Shown piece by piece: positions 43,172 through 51,774 of a DNA stretch of 64,000 nucleotides (position 1 is its first letter; each line of letters starts with the position of its first letter). The position numbers and the translations under genes were made by a program. Below the pieces are notes generated by a model. The model worked only from the letters and a program-made list of their open reading frames with translations, did not search any database and was not told the DNA's origin. Source of the DNA: Drouetiella sp036703255 (GTDB lineage: Bacteria > Cyanobacteriota > Cyanobacteriia > Elainellales > Elainellaceae); assembly GCA_036703255.1 (NCBI GenBank), contig DATNPL010000131.1, positions 1 through 64,000 on the forward strand. The letters are read 5' to 3'.

Positions 43172-44704
43172 CTAGATCGCCTCTTTGCGCCGAGTGGTCT
43201 TGTCTCCCAGCTTTTGGAAGTAGCCCCACTCTACTTGCTCTTCAGAAAGATCAGGGTCAATCCCAGCAAACACATCTCTGAACAGCGTCCGAGAGCCATG
43301 CCAAATATGACCAAAGAAGAACAGTAGCGCAAAACACGCATGTCCAAACGTGAACCAACCACGAGGGCTAGTGCGGAAAACCCCGTCTGAACCTAGAGTC
43401 TCGCGATCGAACTCAAACGCTTCACCCAACTGAGCCTTACGCGCAAAACGCTTGACAATAGCTGGATCTTTGAAGACTTGACCATCTAACTTGCCACCAT
43501 ACAGACTTGCCGTAACGCCAGCTTGTTCAAAGCTGTACTTAGATTCTGCACGGCGGAAGGGAATATCTGCTCGAACAATGCCGTCGCTGTCAACCAAGAC
43601 AACAGGGAATGTTTCAAAAAAGTTGGGCATCCGACGAACCGAAAGCTCTCGGCCATCAGAGTCTTTGAACACTACATGACCATCCCAGTCTTGAGCAATA
43701 CCATCACCCTTGACCATTGGCCCTGTTCGGAACAAGCCACCCTTGGCAGGGTTGTTACCAATGTAGTCGTAGAAAGCAAGCTTCTCAGGAATTGCAGACC
43801 AAGCTTCAGAAAGGCTAGCGCCATCCGCCAAGCTTGCCTGAACCCGCCGAGTGATCTCCTTCTGGTAATAGCTGCTATCCCATTGGTAACGGGTTGGCCC
43901 AAACAGCTCAACAGGCGTTTCCGCACAGCCATACCACATGGTTCCAGCCACTACGAAAGCAGCAAAGAAAACCGCAGCAATACTGCTGGACAAAACAGTT
44001 TCAATATTCCCCATCCGCAGAGCACGGTAGAGGCGCTCGGGAGGACGAACCGTAAGGTGAAACAGACCTGCAATGATGCCAACAATACCCGCAGCAATGT
44101 GGTGCGCTACGATGCCGCCTGGATTGAACGGATCAAAGCCTTCAGGCCCCCATGCTGGCGCGACAGGTTCAACGTGGCCCGTTAAACCATAGGGGTCAGA
44201 AACCCACATCCCCGGCCCAAACACACCCGTCAGGTGGAATGCGCCAAACCCAAAGCAGAGTAGACCTGATAAAAACAGGTGAATTCCAAACATCTTGGGC
44301 AAATCGAGAGCAGGTTCGCCCGTGCGGGGATCTCTAAATAGCTCTAGATCCCAGTAAACCCAATGCCAGCAGGCTGCCAAAAACAGCAGACCCGACAGGA
44401 CAATCTGAGCAGCAGCAACGCCTTCAAACGACCAAAAACCAGGGTTAACTCCTGTTGCGCCCGTAACGCTCCAGCCAGCCCAAGAGTCAGTCACACCAAG
44501 ACGCGCCATGAAGGGCATGACAAACATGCCCTGCCGCCACATTGGATTCAAAACTGGGTCGCTAGGATCAAAGATGGCTAGCTCATAGAGCGCCATTGAT
44601 CCAGCCCAACCCGACACCAGAGCAGTATGCATCAGATGCACAGAGATCAGCCGCCCTGGATCATTTAGGACGACTGTATGTACGCGATACCAGGGTAGTC
44701 CCAT
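43172..44704 (-). CDS. psbB: Photosystem II CP47 chlorophyll-binding protein
   Basis: The 510-residue core antenna protein begins MGLPWYRVHTVVLNDPGRLI and shows the six membrane helices with His ligands to chlorophyll (HTALVSGWAGSMALYELAIF, GIHLFLSGLLCFGFGAFHLT, VAHHIAAGIVGIIAGLFHLT, FGHACFALLFFFGHIWHGSR). The large lumenal loop lies between helices five and six. It transfers excitation energy to the D1/D2 reaction centre. Length is normal. It is divergent from the [2Fe-2S] gene with 254 bp between starts, and psbT follows. Confidence 0.98.
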   Translation of the reverse strand: MGLPWYRVHTVVLNDPGRLISVHLMHTALVSGWAGSMALYELAIFDPSDPVLNPMWRQGMFVMPFMARLGVTDSWAGWSVTGATGVNPGFWSFEGVAAAQIVLSGLLFLAACWHWVYWDLELFRDPRTGEPALDLPKMFGIHLFLSGLLCFGFGAFHLTGVFGPGMWVSDPYGLTGHVEPVAPAWGPEGFDPFNPGGIVAHHIAAGIVGIIAGLFHLTVRPPERLYRALRMGNIETVLSSSIAAVFFAAFVVAGTMWYGCAETPVELFGPTRYQWDSSYYQKEITRRVQASLADGASLSEAWSAIPEKLAFYDYIGNNPAKGGLFRTGPMVKGDGIAQDWDGHVVFKDSDGRELSVRRMPNFFETFPVVLVDSDGIVRADIPFRRAESKYSFEQAGVTASLYGGKLDGQVFKDPAIVKRFARKAQLGEAFEFDRETLGSDGVFRTSPRGWFTFGHACFALLFFFGHIWHGSRTLFRDVFAGIDPDLSEEQVEWGYFQKLGDKTTRRKEAI

Positions 44705-44958
44705 CGACTACGCTCCTCCTAAACGAATAAATTTCAACGATTCCTTCAGCCTTTTATTAAGGTGCCTAATACTGGTTAGACTACCAGATCAAGGAGCACC
44801 GTATCCTATGGGATCGCTCAACATCAAACTGCCTCCTTATCTTCATTGGCGACTTGGATGAGGTCGGAAAACCGAACCTTGTGCAGTTTGGCTGTAAGCT
44901 TGTAAAAATGAAAGTGTATAAAGAAGTGTAACTAGTGTGAGAGGCGATTGCAAGCACT

Positions 44959-45381
44959 ATGCAGACAGGCTCTAAGGAAGATTCTCAACAAGGCTTAGAA
45001 CCCGAACCTGACCAGCCAACCGAACAGAGGGCTGAACAGACGGTCGAGCCATCTACAACCGAGTCCCAAGTAAAATCAATGCCCTGTATTACGTTTGTTA
45101 AAGAAGATAAGGTGGCATTTGCAGCAGAAGGAGCGAATCTCCGTTTCAAAGCCTTAGAGAACGGTATCGATCTGTACACGTTCATGGGCAAAATGATGAC
45201 CTGTGGCGGTTACGGTCAATGTGGCACCTGCGTTGTCGAAATTGTCGAGGGTATGCAGAACCTCTCTCCCAGAACTGAAGTAGAAGATCGTAAACTTCGG
45301 AAGAAGCCCGACAACTACCGCCTGGCCTGTCAGGCTCTAGTGCATGGAGCCGTGAGCGTAGTCACGAAACCAGGGAAGTAG
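44959..45381 (+). CDS. [2Fe-2S] ferredoxin-like protein
   Basis: The 140-residue product has an acidic, Gln/Glu/Pro-rich 40-residue extension and then a ferredoxin fold. Cluster ligands are C82, C88, C91 and C124 (TCGGYGQCGTC ... LACQALV). The CX5CX2C spacing differs from the CX4CX2C of plant-type photosynthetic ferredoxins and is nearer adrenodoxin-like proteins, so it is unlikely to be the main PsaC acceptor. Met41 (45079) is an alternative start that would remove the extension. The gene is divergent from psbB and followed about 100 bp later by psbM, an arrangement that suggests a role tied to photosystem II assembly or electron supply. Confidence 0.88.
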   Translation: MQTGSKEDSQQGLEPEPDQPTEQRAEQTVEPSTTESQVKSMPCITFVKEDKVAFAAEGANLRFKALENGIDLYTFMGKMMTCGGYGQCGTCVVEIVEGMQNLSPRTEVEDRKLRKKPDNYRLACQALVHGAVSVVTKPGK

Positions 45382-45479
45382 GTTAGGTTACTCGTTTTGA
45401 TCCAAGTTGAGATGTATTCTTAATCTTGGAAGTATTTTTGAATCCATTTCGGCAATTCAGTTATGCGAGGCTGGGTCTA

Positions 45480-45593
45480 ATGCAAGTTAATGATTTAGGA
45501 TTTGTTGCTACTATTCTGTTTGTTTTGGTTCCCTCAGTTTTTCTGTTAATTCTTTACATTCAGACTGCTAGCCGCGATGGGACAAAATCCTAG
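45480..45593 (+). CDS. psbM: Photosystem II protein M
   Basis: This 37-residue protein begins MQVNDLGFVATILFVLVPSV and continues FLLILYIQTASRDGTKS, the PsbM signature with a single membrane helix. PsbM lies at the photosystem II monomer-monomer interface, as does PsbT encoded nearby. It follows the [2Fe-2S] gene by 98 bp and is followed by an intrinsic terminator, so the two may be co-transcribed. Confidence 0.96.
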   Translation: MQVNDLGFVATILFVLVPSVFLLILYIQTASRDGTKS

Positions 45594-45620
45594 TTTTCTG
45601 AATGCGAAAACTGAAGTAAA

Positions 45621-45658
45621 GAAAGGCGTTAGGAGAATTCTTAACGCTTTTTCTTTTT
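45621..45658 (+). terminator. Intrinsic terminator after psbM
   Basis: A gcgttag...cttaacgc hairpin lies 30 bp past the psbM stop and is followed by the T-rich tract ctttttctttttct. Confidence 0.85.
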
Positions 45659-46084
45659 CTATAAGGTCTTATACCTGTTGTCACTATGTTTAGAAAAATT
45701 AAGATATGTAGCGCTGCTCATTGATGATTTTCGCAGGATGCTCTGTGCCCTTTGAAGAGTTATCTCCTGCCAGCAATGCCCCGATATGCTGGCGGGCGCA
45801 CAACCTCCACAGAAACGCTCTCGGATAGGGCGACCATCTGGGCAATGGATCTATAGGTTTTAGCAAAAATAAAGGGGTAGAGAGACTCTACCCCTGCAAA
45901 CCGCATATGGAAACTGAAATTGAGCCAAGCTATCGCTTGAATGGCCTTGCTGAACTAGAGGATAGTTTCTATGGGAAGGGAGATCCGTCCCTCTAATAAA
46001 AAATGCTCCTCAGAATCTAGCAATGCCCTTTGTGTTTTACGCAGTGGCACAGTCCACCGCATGAAAAGTTTGGTTCCCAGGACA

Positions 46085-46111
46085 TTCAAGGGTCTTGGAG
46101 AAACCCTTGAA
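46085..46111 (-). terminator. Hairpin after psaD
   Basis: ttcaagggt (46085-46093) pairs with acccttgaa (46103-46111), about 45 bp past the minus-strand psaD stop. It has no strong T-tract, so termination is probable rather than certain. Confidence 0.5.
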
Positions 46112-46155
46112 CATCCATTGGTAAAGCCTAGAGCTGAAACGCTGCCACAACCCAA

Positions 46156-46584
46156 TTAAGAGTCGTAGGTTTTCTTGCCCGTAAACTTGACCGCAGCCGG
46201 TTCGGGGTTGCTGCCAATGTTGCGTGCAATTGCGTTCACCTTTTCGCGTCCAGCGTTCACCTTTTCAGGGAAAACGCCATCTGCTGGATGCAAGTACTGA
46301 GTTTCGCCACTGGGGTAAACCCGGTAAATCTTGAAATCCTCAATTCTGGGCTTAAACTTGGTGCGCAACTGCCCACCTAGAGCCAAACACTGCTCTTTGC
46401 GAGCCAGATATAGCAGGTTTTCACCTTGCCGCATCGTAGCTGCGCCGCCTGTAGGCATTTCAAACACCTGTTCTTTAGGACTAGTCCAGGTAATCGCGTA
46501 CTTTTCTTCTTCGTCGGCTTTGCTGAGGAGTCCGCCAGTGCTACCGCCAAACAAGGGAGTTTGTCCAGTAAGAGTTTCTGCCAT
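46156..46584 (-). CDS. psaD: Photosystem I subunit II (PsaD)
   Basis: From ATG 46584 (MAETLTGQTPLFGGSTGGLL) the protein is 142 residues, the normal length. It contains EEEKYAITWTSPKEQVFEMP, TGGAATMRQGENLLYLARKE, QCLALGGQLRTKFKPRIEDF and YRVYPSGETQYLHPADGVFP. PsaD lies on the cytoplasmic face of photosystem I and docks ferredoxin. It is a single-gene unit. Its open frame extends six codons upstream, which are not conserved. Confidence 0.98.
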   Translation of the reverse strand: MAETLTGQTPLFGGSTGGLLSKADEEEKYAITWTSPKEQVFEMPTGGAATMRQGENLLYLARKEQCLALGGQLRTKFKPRIEDFKIYRVYPSGETQYLHPADGVFPEKVNAGREKVNAIARNIGSNPEPAAVKFTGKKTYDS

Positions 46585-46798
46585 GGATTTTTCTCTGAAC
46601 ATTTTTCAGGAATCCTATCATCGTGACTGACCCTCTATCTCGACTTTGCCATGAACTGTAACAGTTCTTCGTGAACAGTTTTTTACGGGATGATCTCAGC
46701 GGTGTGCTTTGAGGCATAAGGGCTTGACAGGGTAGACCGAGCATCCTGTAAACCTTTACGTTAAATAAATTTACTCTTAGTTCCGCAGAAGCGATCGC

Positions 46799-48436
46799 TC
46801 ACTCAAAGTAAGGCATGAGCTGTAAGGAGCCTAACCCCAACTCTTTAGCCGAGATTGACCGAGCTTCAAACAGCGCCAGCATGTCGGTAAATTCAGGATT
46901 ACCTTTTGATGCGCCTGTAAAGCCTTTGGCGATGACGAGGCCGCAGTATCCCTTGATTTTTTTGCAGCGCTGATCCCACTTTTTGCGCGCCTGGATATGA
47001 ACTGGATCGGCCTCTAAAAACTCTCCAAACAGGTGCATTTCGCCGTTTTCGGTTTGCAAGATACCGAGGTCGTAGCGATCGCCCGAGATAGGGTCTTCAC
47101 CGGGGTTGAAGCAAATTGCCTTGAGTCCACCCGAAGCTTTGAGTGCATCAATTAGCGTTAGGGCTTTGGGGCGAGAGGTTTGAATCAGAATCACCGGAAA
47201 GCCATCGCTGCCTCTAGAAAAATCGACGTTTAAATTTTGATAAAACTTAACGCTAGTTCGCAGAATGTCTAAGGTATCCCAAGGCATTGCCCCCAGGCTA
47301 TAGAAAGAATTGCCGGGAATCAAGTCATTTCTGAGGACGGGCGTGGGTTCCATTGCCCAACCCTCTTCAGCATCGGACTCAGCCGACATTTCAAATAATT
47401 CCTCGGCGATCGCAGGCAGAGTGCTGACCTTAACGGAAATTTTCTGCGCTGCCTCCTTAGGATCAGGAATGCGATAGCGGCTTTGCACCAGCGGGAAGTC
47501 TGAGGCAAGTTTAGCAAGATGCTGCCGAAAGAAGCGGTGCAGGGCATCGAGCGCCACTAACACGACGCGGGCTTCTTCTTCGTAAAGGACAGGCCGCATT
47601 CCCTCTAAGGGGTGCAAATTACCGAAAGCAGGGCGCACCCCTGTTTCAGCGTAGAAAGTAGAAAATTCGTCGTCGCGATCGTCCTCGTCCTGCCATTCTT
47701 CATCATCTTGATCAAAGGTGACAAACAGGCAGTCTTGCTCTAAGAAAGCAGATTCCAGGTCTTCAGTTTCTTCTCCGGCCAATAAAACCTGCTGCCGAAA
47801 CTTTTTGAGCGACTCCAGAGAGCGATACATGAGTAGGCCATACTCTACCCCCAACATCCCTAAAATCGAGACATAGAGCATGCCAACATCGCCATAATTT
47901 AGCTCCAGGGAGATGATCTTTTCCTCATCCAGAGTTTCCCAAGGGGCATCCTGCCAAATTTGCCGGGTGATCGCTTCCATCGGCTGAATGTACTCTTCTG
48001 GCAGCTCTGGCGGACGAGACTGCATCATGCCCTGTAAACCATCAAAGAATTCGTCAATTAAGGGAAGTTCAGGGGCATATTCCACCACAATGTCAAGATC
48101 TTGTAAGACGCCGCGCAGAAAGAATTGCAGCTCTCGATCGCGCACAATAATCTTTTGAGGTCGGGCAGGCATAGCTGAGCCGTGGGGAAATTCCATAGCT
48201 TGCAGCAAGGTTCTCACGATCGCCTCTTGCCCTGCATCTTCAGGTGCCATGTCCATTGCTCGGACAATCCCCTCGGTTCCGTCCATCCAAAGAATGCATT
48301 GACCGCGATCGCTGAGCTGCGGCTCAATGCTGAGGATAGTGCTAGAACCCAAGCTGCGGCAGTCTCCCTCCCAAACGCTGGGAACCTGATGCAATTTCTT
48401 GAGCCGACGACGGGTAGTGCCTCTGAGAGCAGTCAT
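46799..48436 (-). CDS. Conserved cyanobacterial protein of unknown function (545 aa)
   Basis: The protein starts at ATG 48436 (MTALRGTTRRRLKKLHQVPS). It has a soluble alpha/beta N-terminal half (QCILWMDGTEGIVRAMDMAP, PQKIIVRDRELQFFLRGVLQ), an acidic patch (about 245-260, DQDDEEWQDEDDRDDE) and a C-terminal half (SFYSLGAMPWDTLDILRTSV, FPVILIQTSRPKALTLIDAL). No membrane helix or known catalytic motif is visible. The two halves may each be an alpha/beta domain. The style and length fit a conserved cyanobacterial family, but I cannot name it. It is not in an obvious operon; psaD follows 215 bp downstream. Confidence 0.7.
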   Translation of the reverse strand: MTALRGTTRRRLKKLHQVPSVWEGDCRSLGSSTILSIEPQLSDRGQCILWMDGTEGIVRAMDMAPEDAGQEAIVRTLLQAMEFPHGSAMPARPQKIIVRDRELQFFLRGVLQDLDIVVEYAPELPLIDEFFDGLQGMMQSRPPELPEEYIQPMEAITRQIWQDAPWETLDEEKIISLELNYGDVGMLYVSILGMLGVEYGLLMYRSLESLKKFRQQVLLAGEETEDLESAFLEQDCLFVTFDQDDEEWQDEDDRDDEFSTFYAETGVRPAFGNLHPLEGMRPVLYEEEARVVLVALDALHRFFRQHLAKLASDFPLVQSRYRIPDPKEAAQKISVKVSTLPAIAEELFEMSAESDAEEGWAMEPTPVLRNDLIPGNSFYSLGAMPWDTLDILRTSVKFYQNLNVDFSRGSDGFPVILIQTSRPKALTLIDALKASGGLKAICFNPGEDPISGDRYDLGILQTENGEMHLFGEFLEADPVHIQARKKWDQRCKKIKGYCGLVIAKGFTGASKGNPEFTDMLALFEARSISAKELGLGSLQLMPYFE

Positions 48437-48660
48437 AGATAAAACCAAAGCTAGAATGAGTAGAGGAATGACAGTGCGTTAAGCGCCTCAGAAGGATTCG
48501 GCGGGTGGCTTGCGCCCAACGCTGCCGCGAAAAATCTTAATGTGCAGATGCGGTGATTCTATTGATGCTAATGCAATCCTGACGGCTTGAGGATAAAACC
48601 TCGGGATGAATCCGTTACTATCAGAGTAGAGACAAGCCAAATATTGGGAGTTTTGAACAG

Positions 48661-49014
48661 ATGACACAGGCAACTCAACCGCAACAGCGTGGGATTTTGA
48701 TGTCTGATGCCGCCTTGCGCCATGTCTTAGCGCTACGAGATAAGCAAGGCAAAGATTTATGTCTACGTGTAGGCGTGCGGCAGGGGGGGTGCTCGGGCAT
48801 GTCTTACATGATGGACTTTGAAGATGCTAGCAATATTCGAGAAACCGACGAGGTTTACGACTACGAAGGTTTCAAGGTGATTTGCGATCCAAAGAGCATG
48901 CTGTATCTCTATGGCTTGATGCTGGACTACAGCGATGCCTTGATTGGGGGCGGCTTTCAGTTTACCAATCCCAATGCCAGCCAGACTTGCGGCTGTGGTA
49001 AGTCATTCTCATAG
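48661..49014 (+). CDS. A-type iron-sulfur carrier (SufA/IscA/HesB family)
   Basis: The 117-residue protein has the three conserved cysteines of A-type carriers: C44 in GVRQGGCSGMSY, and C110/C112 in the C-terminal SQTCGCGKSFS. The core GILMSDAALRHVLALRDKQG and FKVICDPKSMLYLYGLMLDY are typical. These proteins receive and hand on [Fe-S] clusters to apo-proteins such as the photosystem I and ferredoxin clusters. Start ATG 48661. Hairpins follow the gene, so it is a single-gene unit. Confidence 0.92.
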   Translation: MTQATQPQQRGILMSDAALRHVLALRDKQGKDLCLRVGVRQGGCSGMSYMMDFEDASNIRETDEVYDYEGFKVICDPKSMLYLYGLMLDYSDALIGGGFQFTNPNASQTCGCGKSFS

Positions 49015-49152
49015 AACTGCGCTTGTAGCTTCAATGATTTGGCTGAGTTGAGATGGATATTTAACTCCTAGAGTAGGATTTTGTGGCGTGCTACAAAATC
49101 CTCTTTTGTTTGTTGCGCCTTTTTAATTCGTGAATTATGGCCATTACTCCTA

Positions 49153-49195
49153 GGACATTTTTGTGGGCGTGCTCCGCACGCCCACAAAAATGTCC
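49153..49195. terminator. Perfect 20-bp stem hairpin after the A-type carrier gene
   Basis: ggacatttttgtgggcgtgc pairs perfectly with 49176-49195 around TCC. A smaller aggattttgt/acaaaatcct hairpin precedes it at 49076-49103. Both lie in the 295-bp gap before the TPR gene. Confidence 0.8.
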
Positions 49196-49309
49196 CCATC
49201 CTAAGACTTGAGACTCTAGCTGTAAATTTGCGATCCCAATCAGGAGAGCCGCATTTGGGTGCTGCATCTACGGTACTCTAGTAGACCGTGACATTCTTTA
49301 TCGGTGACT

Positions 49310-49741
49310 ATGACTGAAGAGATTTCGGTTGAGGATTTGTTTGACCAAGGCTTAGAGCGATATAAAGCTGGCGAGTCAGTGGAAACGCTGCTACCTGTTT
49401 TTAAGGAAGTCTGCGATCGCGCTCCCAAAACCAGCTCAGCATGGACTTGTTTAGCATGGCTTTATCTGCTGGCTGACAAGCCAAGTCAAGCCCTTAAAGC
49501 AGCTCAAAAAGCCGTGAAGCTGAATCCTCAAGACCCTCAAGCTCGGGTAAATTTGGCGATCGCCATGCTAGAAACCAATCAAAAAGGCGTGCGGCAGCAT
49601 GTGGAGTTAGCGGGTCAGATCATTATGGTGTCTCCCGAGCTAAATGATGAGTTAAAGGAAAACTTTAAAGAAGGATTAAGCAGAAAGCCGGACTGGAAGA
49701 GCTTAAACCGCGTTAAAGCATGGCTTTTTGACGCTGAGTAA
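49310..49741 (+). CDS. Small TPR-repeat protein
   Basis: The 143-residue protein consists of TPR-like helical pairs: VEDLFDQGLERYKAGESVET, SSAWTCLAWLYLLADKPSQA, LKAAQKAVKLNPQDPQARVN and LAIAMLETNQKGVRQHVELA. The C-terminal KPDWKSLNRVKAWLFDAE resembles the closing helix of a cyanobacterial TPR family. TPRs mediate protein contacts; the partner is unknown. ATG 49310 is preferred over a GTG two codons upstream. Confidence 0.75.
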   Translation: MTEEISVEDLFDQGLERYKAGESVETLLPVFKEVCDRAPKTSSAWTCLAWLYLLADKPSQALKAAQKAVKLNPQDPQARVNLAIAMLETNQKGVRQHVELAGQIIMVSPELNDELKENFKEGLSRKPDWKSLNRVKAWLFDAE

Positions 49742-50003
49742 CGTAAAACTTCACACTTTACAGTCTTTGCTTTCGCAAGAGGAAACCCTGGCTCAATGCC
49801 TCAGCGACTGATGCTGTTGAAGCACAGGTCTTATCCCCTATCGTTTGCGATCGTGTTTTTTTATGTATCCTATCTAACTATTTCGCAAATATTTTTAATA
49901 GAGAAATCAGAAACTGAGTGATAAGATTTGGTGAAGTTGGAGATTAGCTATGCTCATAGCTGATTTTTTATCACTCATTTTAATACTCAAGGAGCTGGCT
50001 TCC

Positions 50004-50192
50004 ATGCAAGGTAATACCGTTGATGTCAAACCAGACACTCGCAACCACAAGGGCTTTTTCATTGATCAAGGCGAATACAAATTCATGGGCATTGATCAGT
50101 CCGGTTGGGCCCTGATTTGCGTCGATGATGTGTCTTGCCACTACGTAGATCCAGACAATTTAGAAAACATTGAAGAGTTAGTAGGGAGCTAG
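50004..50192 (+). CDS. Small conserved-looking protein (62 aa), unknown function
   Basis: An AAGGAG ribosome binding site precedes ATG 50004 by nine bases. The product begins MQGNTVDVKPDTRNHKGFFI and continues DQGEYKFMGIDQSGWALICV, DDVSCHYVDPDNLENIEELV. It looks like a small beta-rich domain ending in an acidic helix. The upstream ATG at 49950 would add 18 hydrophobic residues but has a weaker ribosome binding site. I do not recognise a family. Confidence 0.6.
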   Translation: MQGNTVDVKPDTRNHKGFFIDQGEYKFMGIDQSGWALICVDDVSCHYVDPDNLENIEELVGS

Positions 50193-50332
50193 TTTGACTC
50201 GTTTTTCTACAGATTTTAAGCAATTTTCGCTTTCGCTATGGCTGTTCCTGTTGAGGGTGCAGCCGTATTTTTTTGGTAATCTAGAAGCAATCAGAAATCG
50301 TACAAAACTCATGCTCTCTACCGTTCGGCCCT

Positions 50333-50587
50333 ATGAAGGATAAATTTTTAGAGTGGCTAAATCTTGCTTTAATGGCAAATTTATTTCTAGTTCTGTTCAG
50401 CTTTTTTTGGCTGGCGATCGCCGTTGTGGGTCACTCCTTTGGCATTTCACTGGGACTCGATCTCTGGTATAAACTTTGGGAGCCTGTATTTACGCCAGCT
50501 ATCGGCATTTTGATGGCGGGCGCTCTTTTAAGCGGTGTGGCAAGTTGGGTCAAAAAACGTTTAGATGCTCGACAGCCTCAACCCTAA
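50333..50587 (+). CDS. Small membrane protein (84 aa)
   Basis: Two predicted membrane helices are visible: NLALMANLFLVLFSFFWLAI (extending to AVVGHSFG) and FTPAIGILMAGALLSGVASW, followed by a basic tail VKKRLDARQPQP that should face the cytoplasm. No functional motif is recognised. The spacing to the previous small gene is 140 bp and to the next gene 140 bp, all on the plus strand. Confidence 0.65.
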   Translation: MKDKFLEWLNLALMANLFLVLFSFFWLAIAVVGHSFGISLGLDLWYKLWEPVFTPAIGILMAGALLSGVASWVKKRLDARQPQP

Positions 50588-50727
50588 GATCTGCCATTTG
50601 AGGCTTGAAGTCCTTGCGTAGAAAGTCAGTTAGGTTGTTAAGTTTTTTGAAACGTAACCTCCCACAACCTTTGTCTTCGCCTGCATAAGTCAAGAATCGG
50701 GATCGGAAATTTTTAAGTAGGCAGCGT

Positions 50728-51327
50728 ATGGTATTTCCTTTGCTAAAAACAGTGCGCTCTAGCACGTCATTCATCCGCCAATGGTTTGAACCTAAGAGCT
50801 TGGCGCTCATCGTGAGTTTTCCTGTCGCTCTAATGGCTTTTGAGGGCAACATTTTCTCAGGGACAATGCCACCGAACGGTGCTCTTGCCCAAGTTAATCC
50901 CAATCCTGAGATTTTTGGTGAGCCACCATTTAACCGTTCTCCCCGCCCTCGGACGCCTGTTGATGCGACTACACCACCTTCCAGTACTGACGACCCTACG
51001 TTAGTTCCAGACGAAGCCATCACGCCTGTTCAGGGTCAGGTCAGCATTCGATTTGTGAATTTGACAGGGGCAGAAATCGCTTACCAGGTGATCGATGTAA
51101 CGGAGTACCGAACGTTGGCGGGGCGGGCAGAGATGACGCTGCAAAACCTTGATGTTCCCACCACTTTGACGTTTCGCCGTCAAGATAACGGATTTTTGCT
51201 CGTCAAGCTAGAGGCAAAACCAACTGAAGTGGGGGTTCTTACCGTCACTGTTCGAGAAACTCCAAATTTTGGGAGCGATCGCACCTCAATTTACATTGAC
51301 CCCGCTGGAGAGGTTTATCTCAATTAG
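50728..51327 (+). CDS. Exported or membrane-anchored protein of unknown function
   Basis: The 199-residue product has a hydrophobic segment (SLALIVSFPVALMAFEGNIF) after a basic N-terminus, which looks like an N-terminal anchor or long signal. A Pro/Thr-rich linker (RSPRPRTPVDATTPPSSTDD) is followed by a beta-rich domain: VSIRFVNLTGAEIAYQVIDV, TLQNLDVPTTLTFRRQDNGF and TSIYIDPAGEVYLN. The layout suggests a periplasmic or surface beta-sandwich. I do not recognise the family. Its start follows 'ggcagcgt', a weak ribosome binding site. Confidence 0.6.
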   Translation: MVFPLLKTVRSSTSFIRQWFEPKSLALIVSFPVALMAFEGNIFSGTMPPNGALAQVNPNPEIFGEPPFNRSPRPRTPVDATTPPSSTDDPTLVPDEAITPVQGQVSIRFVNLTGAEIAYQVIDVTEYRTLAGRAEMTLQNLDVPTTLTFRRQDNGFLLVKLEAKPTEVGVLTVTVRETPNFGSDRTSIYIDPAGEVYLN

Positions 51328-51396
51328 TAGGCTATCTCTTTCGTCATTCGGTAGCCCTTAAAAGAGGATGTCCTGAATACCTTCAGAGAATCTTCC

Positions 51397-51462
51397 GTAG
51401 GGGCGGGTTTTGCAGATAGCTTTATGCTTCTCTATGCAATAACTTGCTAAGCCCGCCCCTAC
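51397..51462. repeat. Inverted repeat GTAGGGGCGGG...CCCGCCCCTAC
   Basis: 11-bp perfect arms (51397-51407 and 51452-51462) with a 44-nt centre. GTAGGGGCGGG-type elements are widespread intergenic repeats in cyanobacteria. Confidence 0.7.
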
Positions 51463-51706
51463 CAGGGCACCTTGTTTCATCCATGATCCTTAGCTTTAGG
51501 TGACTCAAGGCAAAGTCAACCTCAATGAAGGGGGCGATAGAAGCGAGAGATGAGCTACGAAAGGCCGCTAAGGTGAACGTTCGATGCCAAAGTGCTGTTA
51601 TTCGACCTAGCGTAGGCTTTTAGCTCTGGCACAGCTTAGAAGGCGTGAAGCTCCATAGAGTATTGCCTCCTGGGATCGTGGATTAAATAACACCGGAAAC
51701 TCAAGC

Positions 51707-51774
51707 GTAAGGGTTTAGCATTCGGGCAATCCGCTTTGCTACGACCCAGGGCACATCTGCCGAATGCTAAACCC
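51707..51774. repeat. Inverted repeat, 15-bp perfect core arms
   Basis: gggtttagcattcgg (51711-51725) pairs perfectly with 51760-51774; pairing can be extended outward as gtaa/ctac with a mismatch. The outer ends (gtaaggg/cccctac) resemble those of the neighbouring GTAGGGG repeat, so the two may belong to one family. Confidence 0.7.

Larger units (their letters stand above)
45594..46155. other. Intergenic region between convergent psbM and psaD
   Basis: 562 bp with four inverted repeats: the psbM terminator (45621-45658), aggggtaga/tctacccct at 45873-45895, ttcaagggt/acccttgaa at 46085-46111, and weaker pairings between. No open frame with motif or ribosome binding site was found. Confidence 0.5.
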
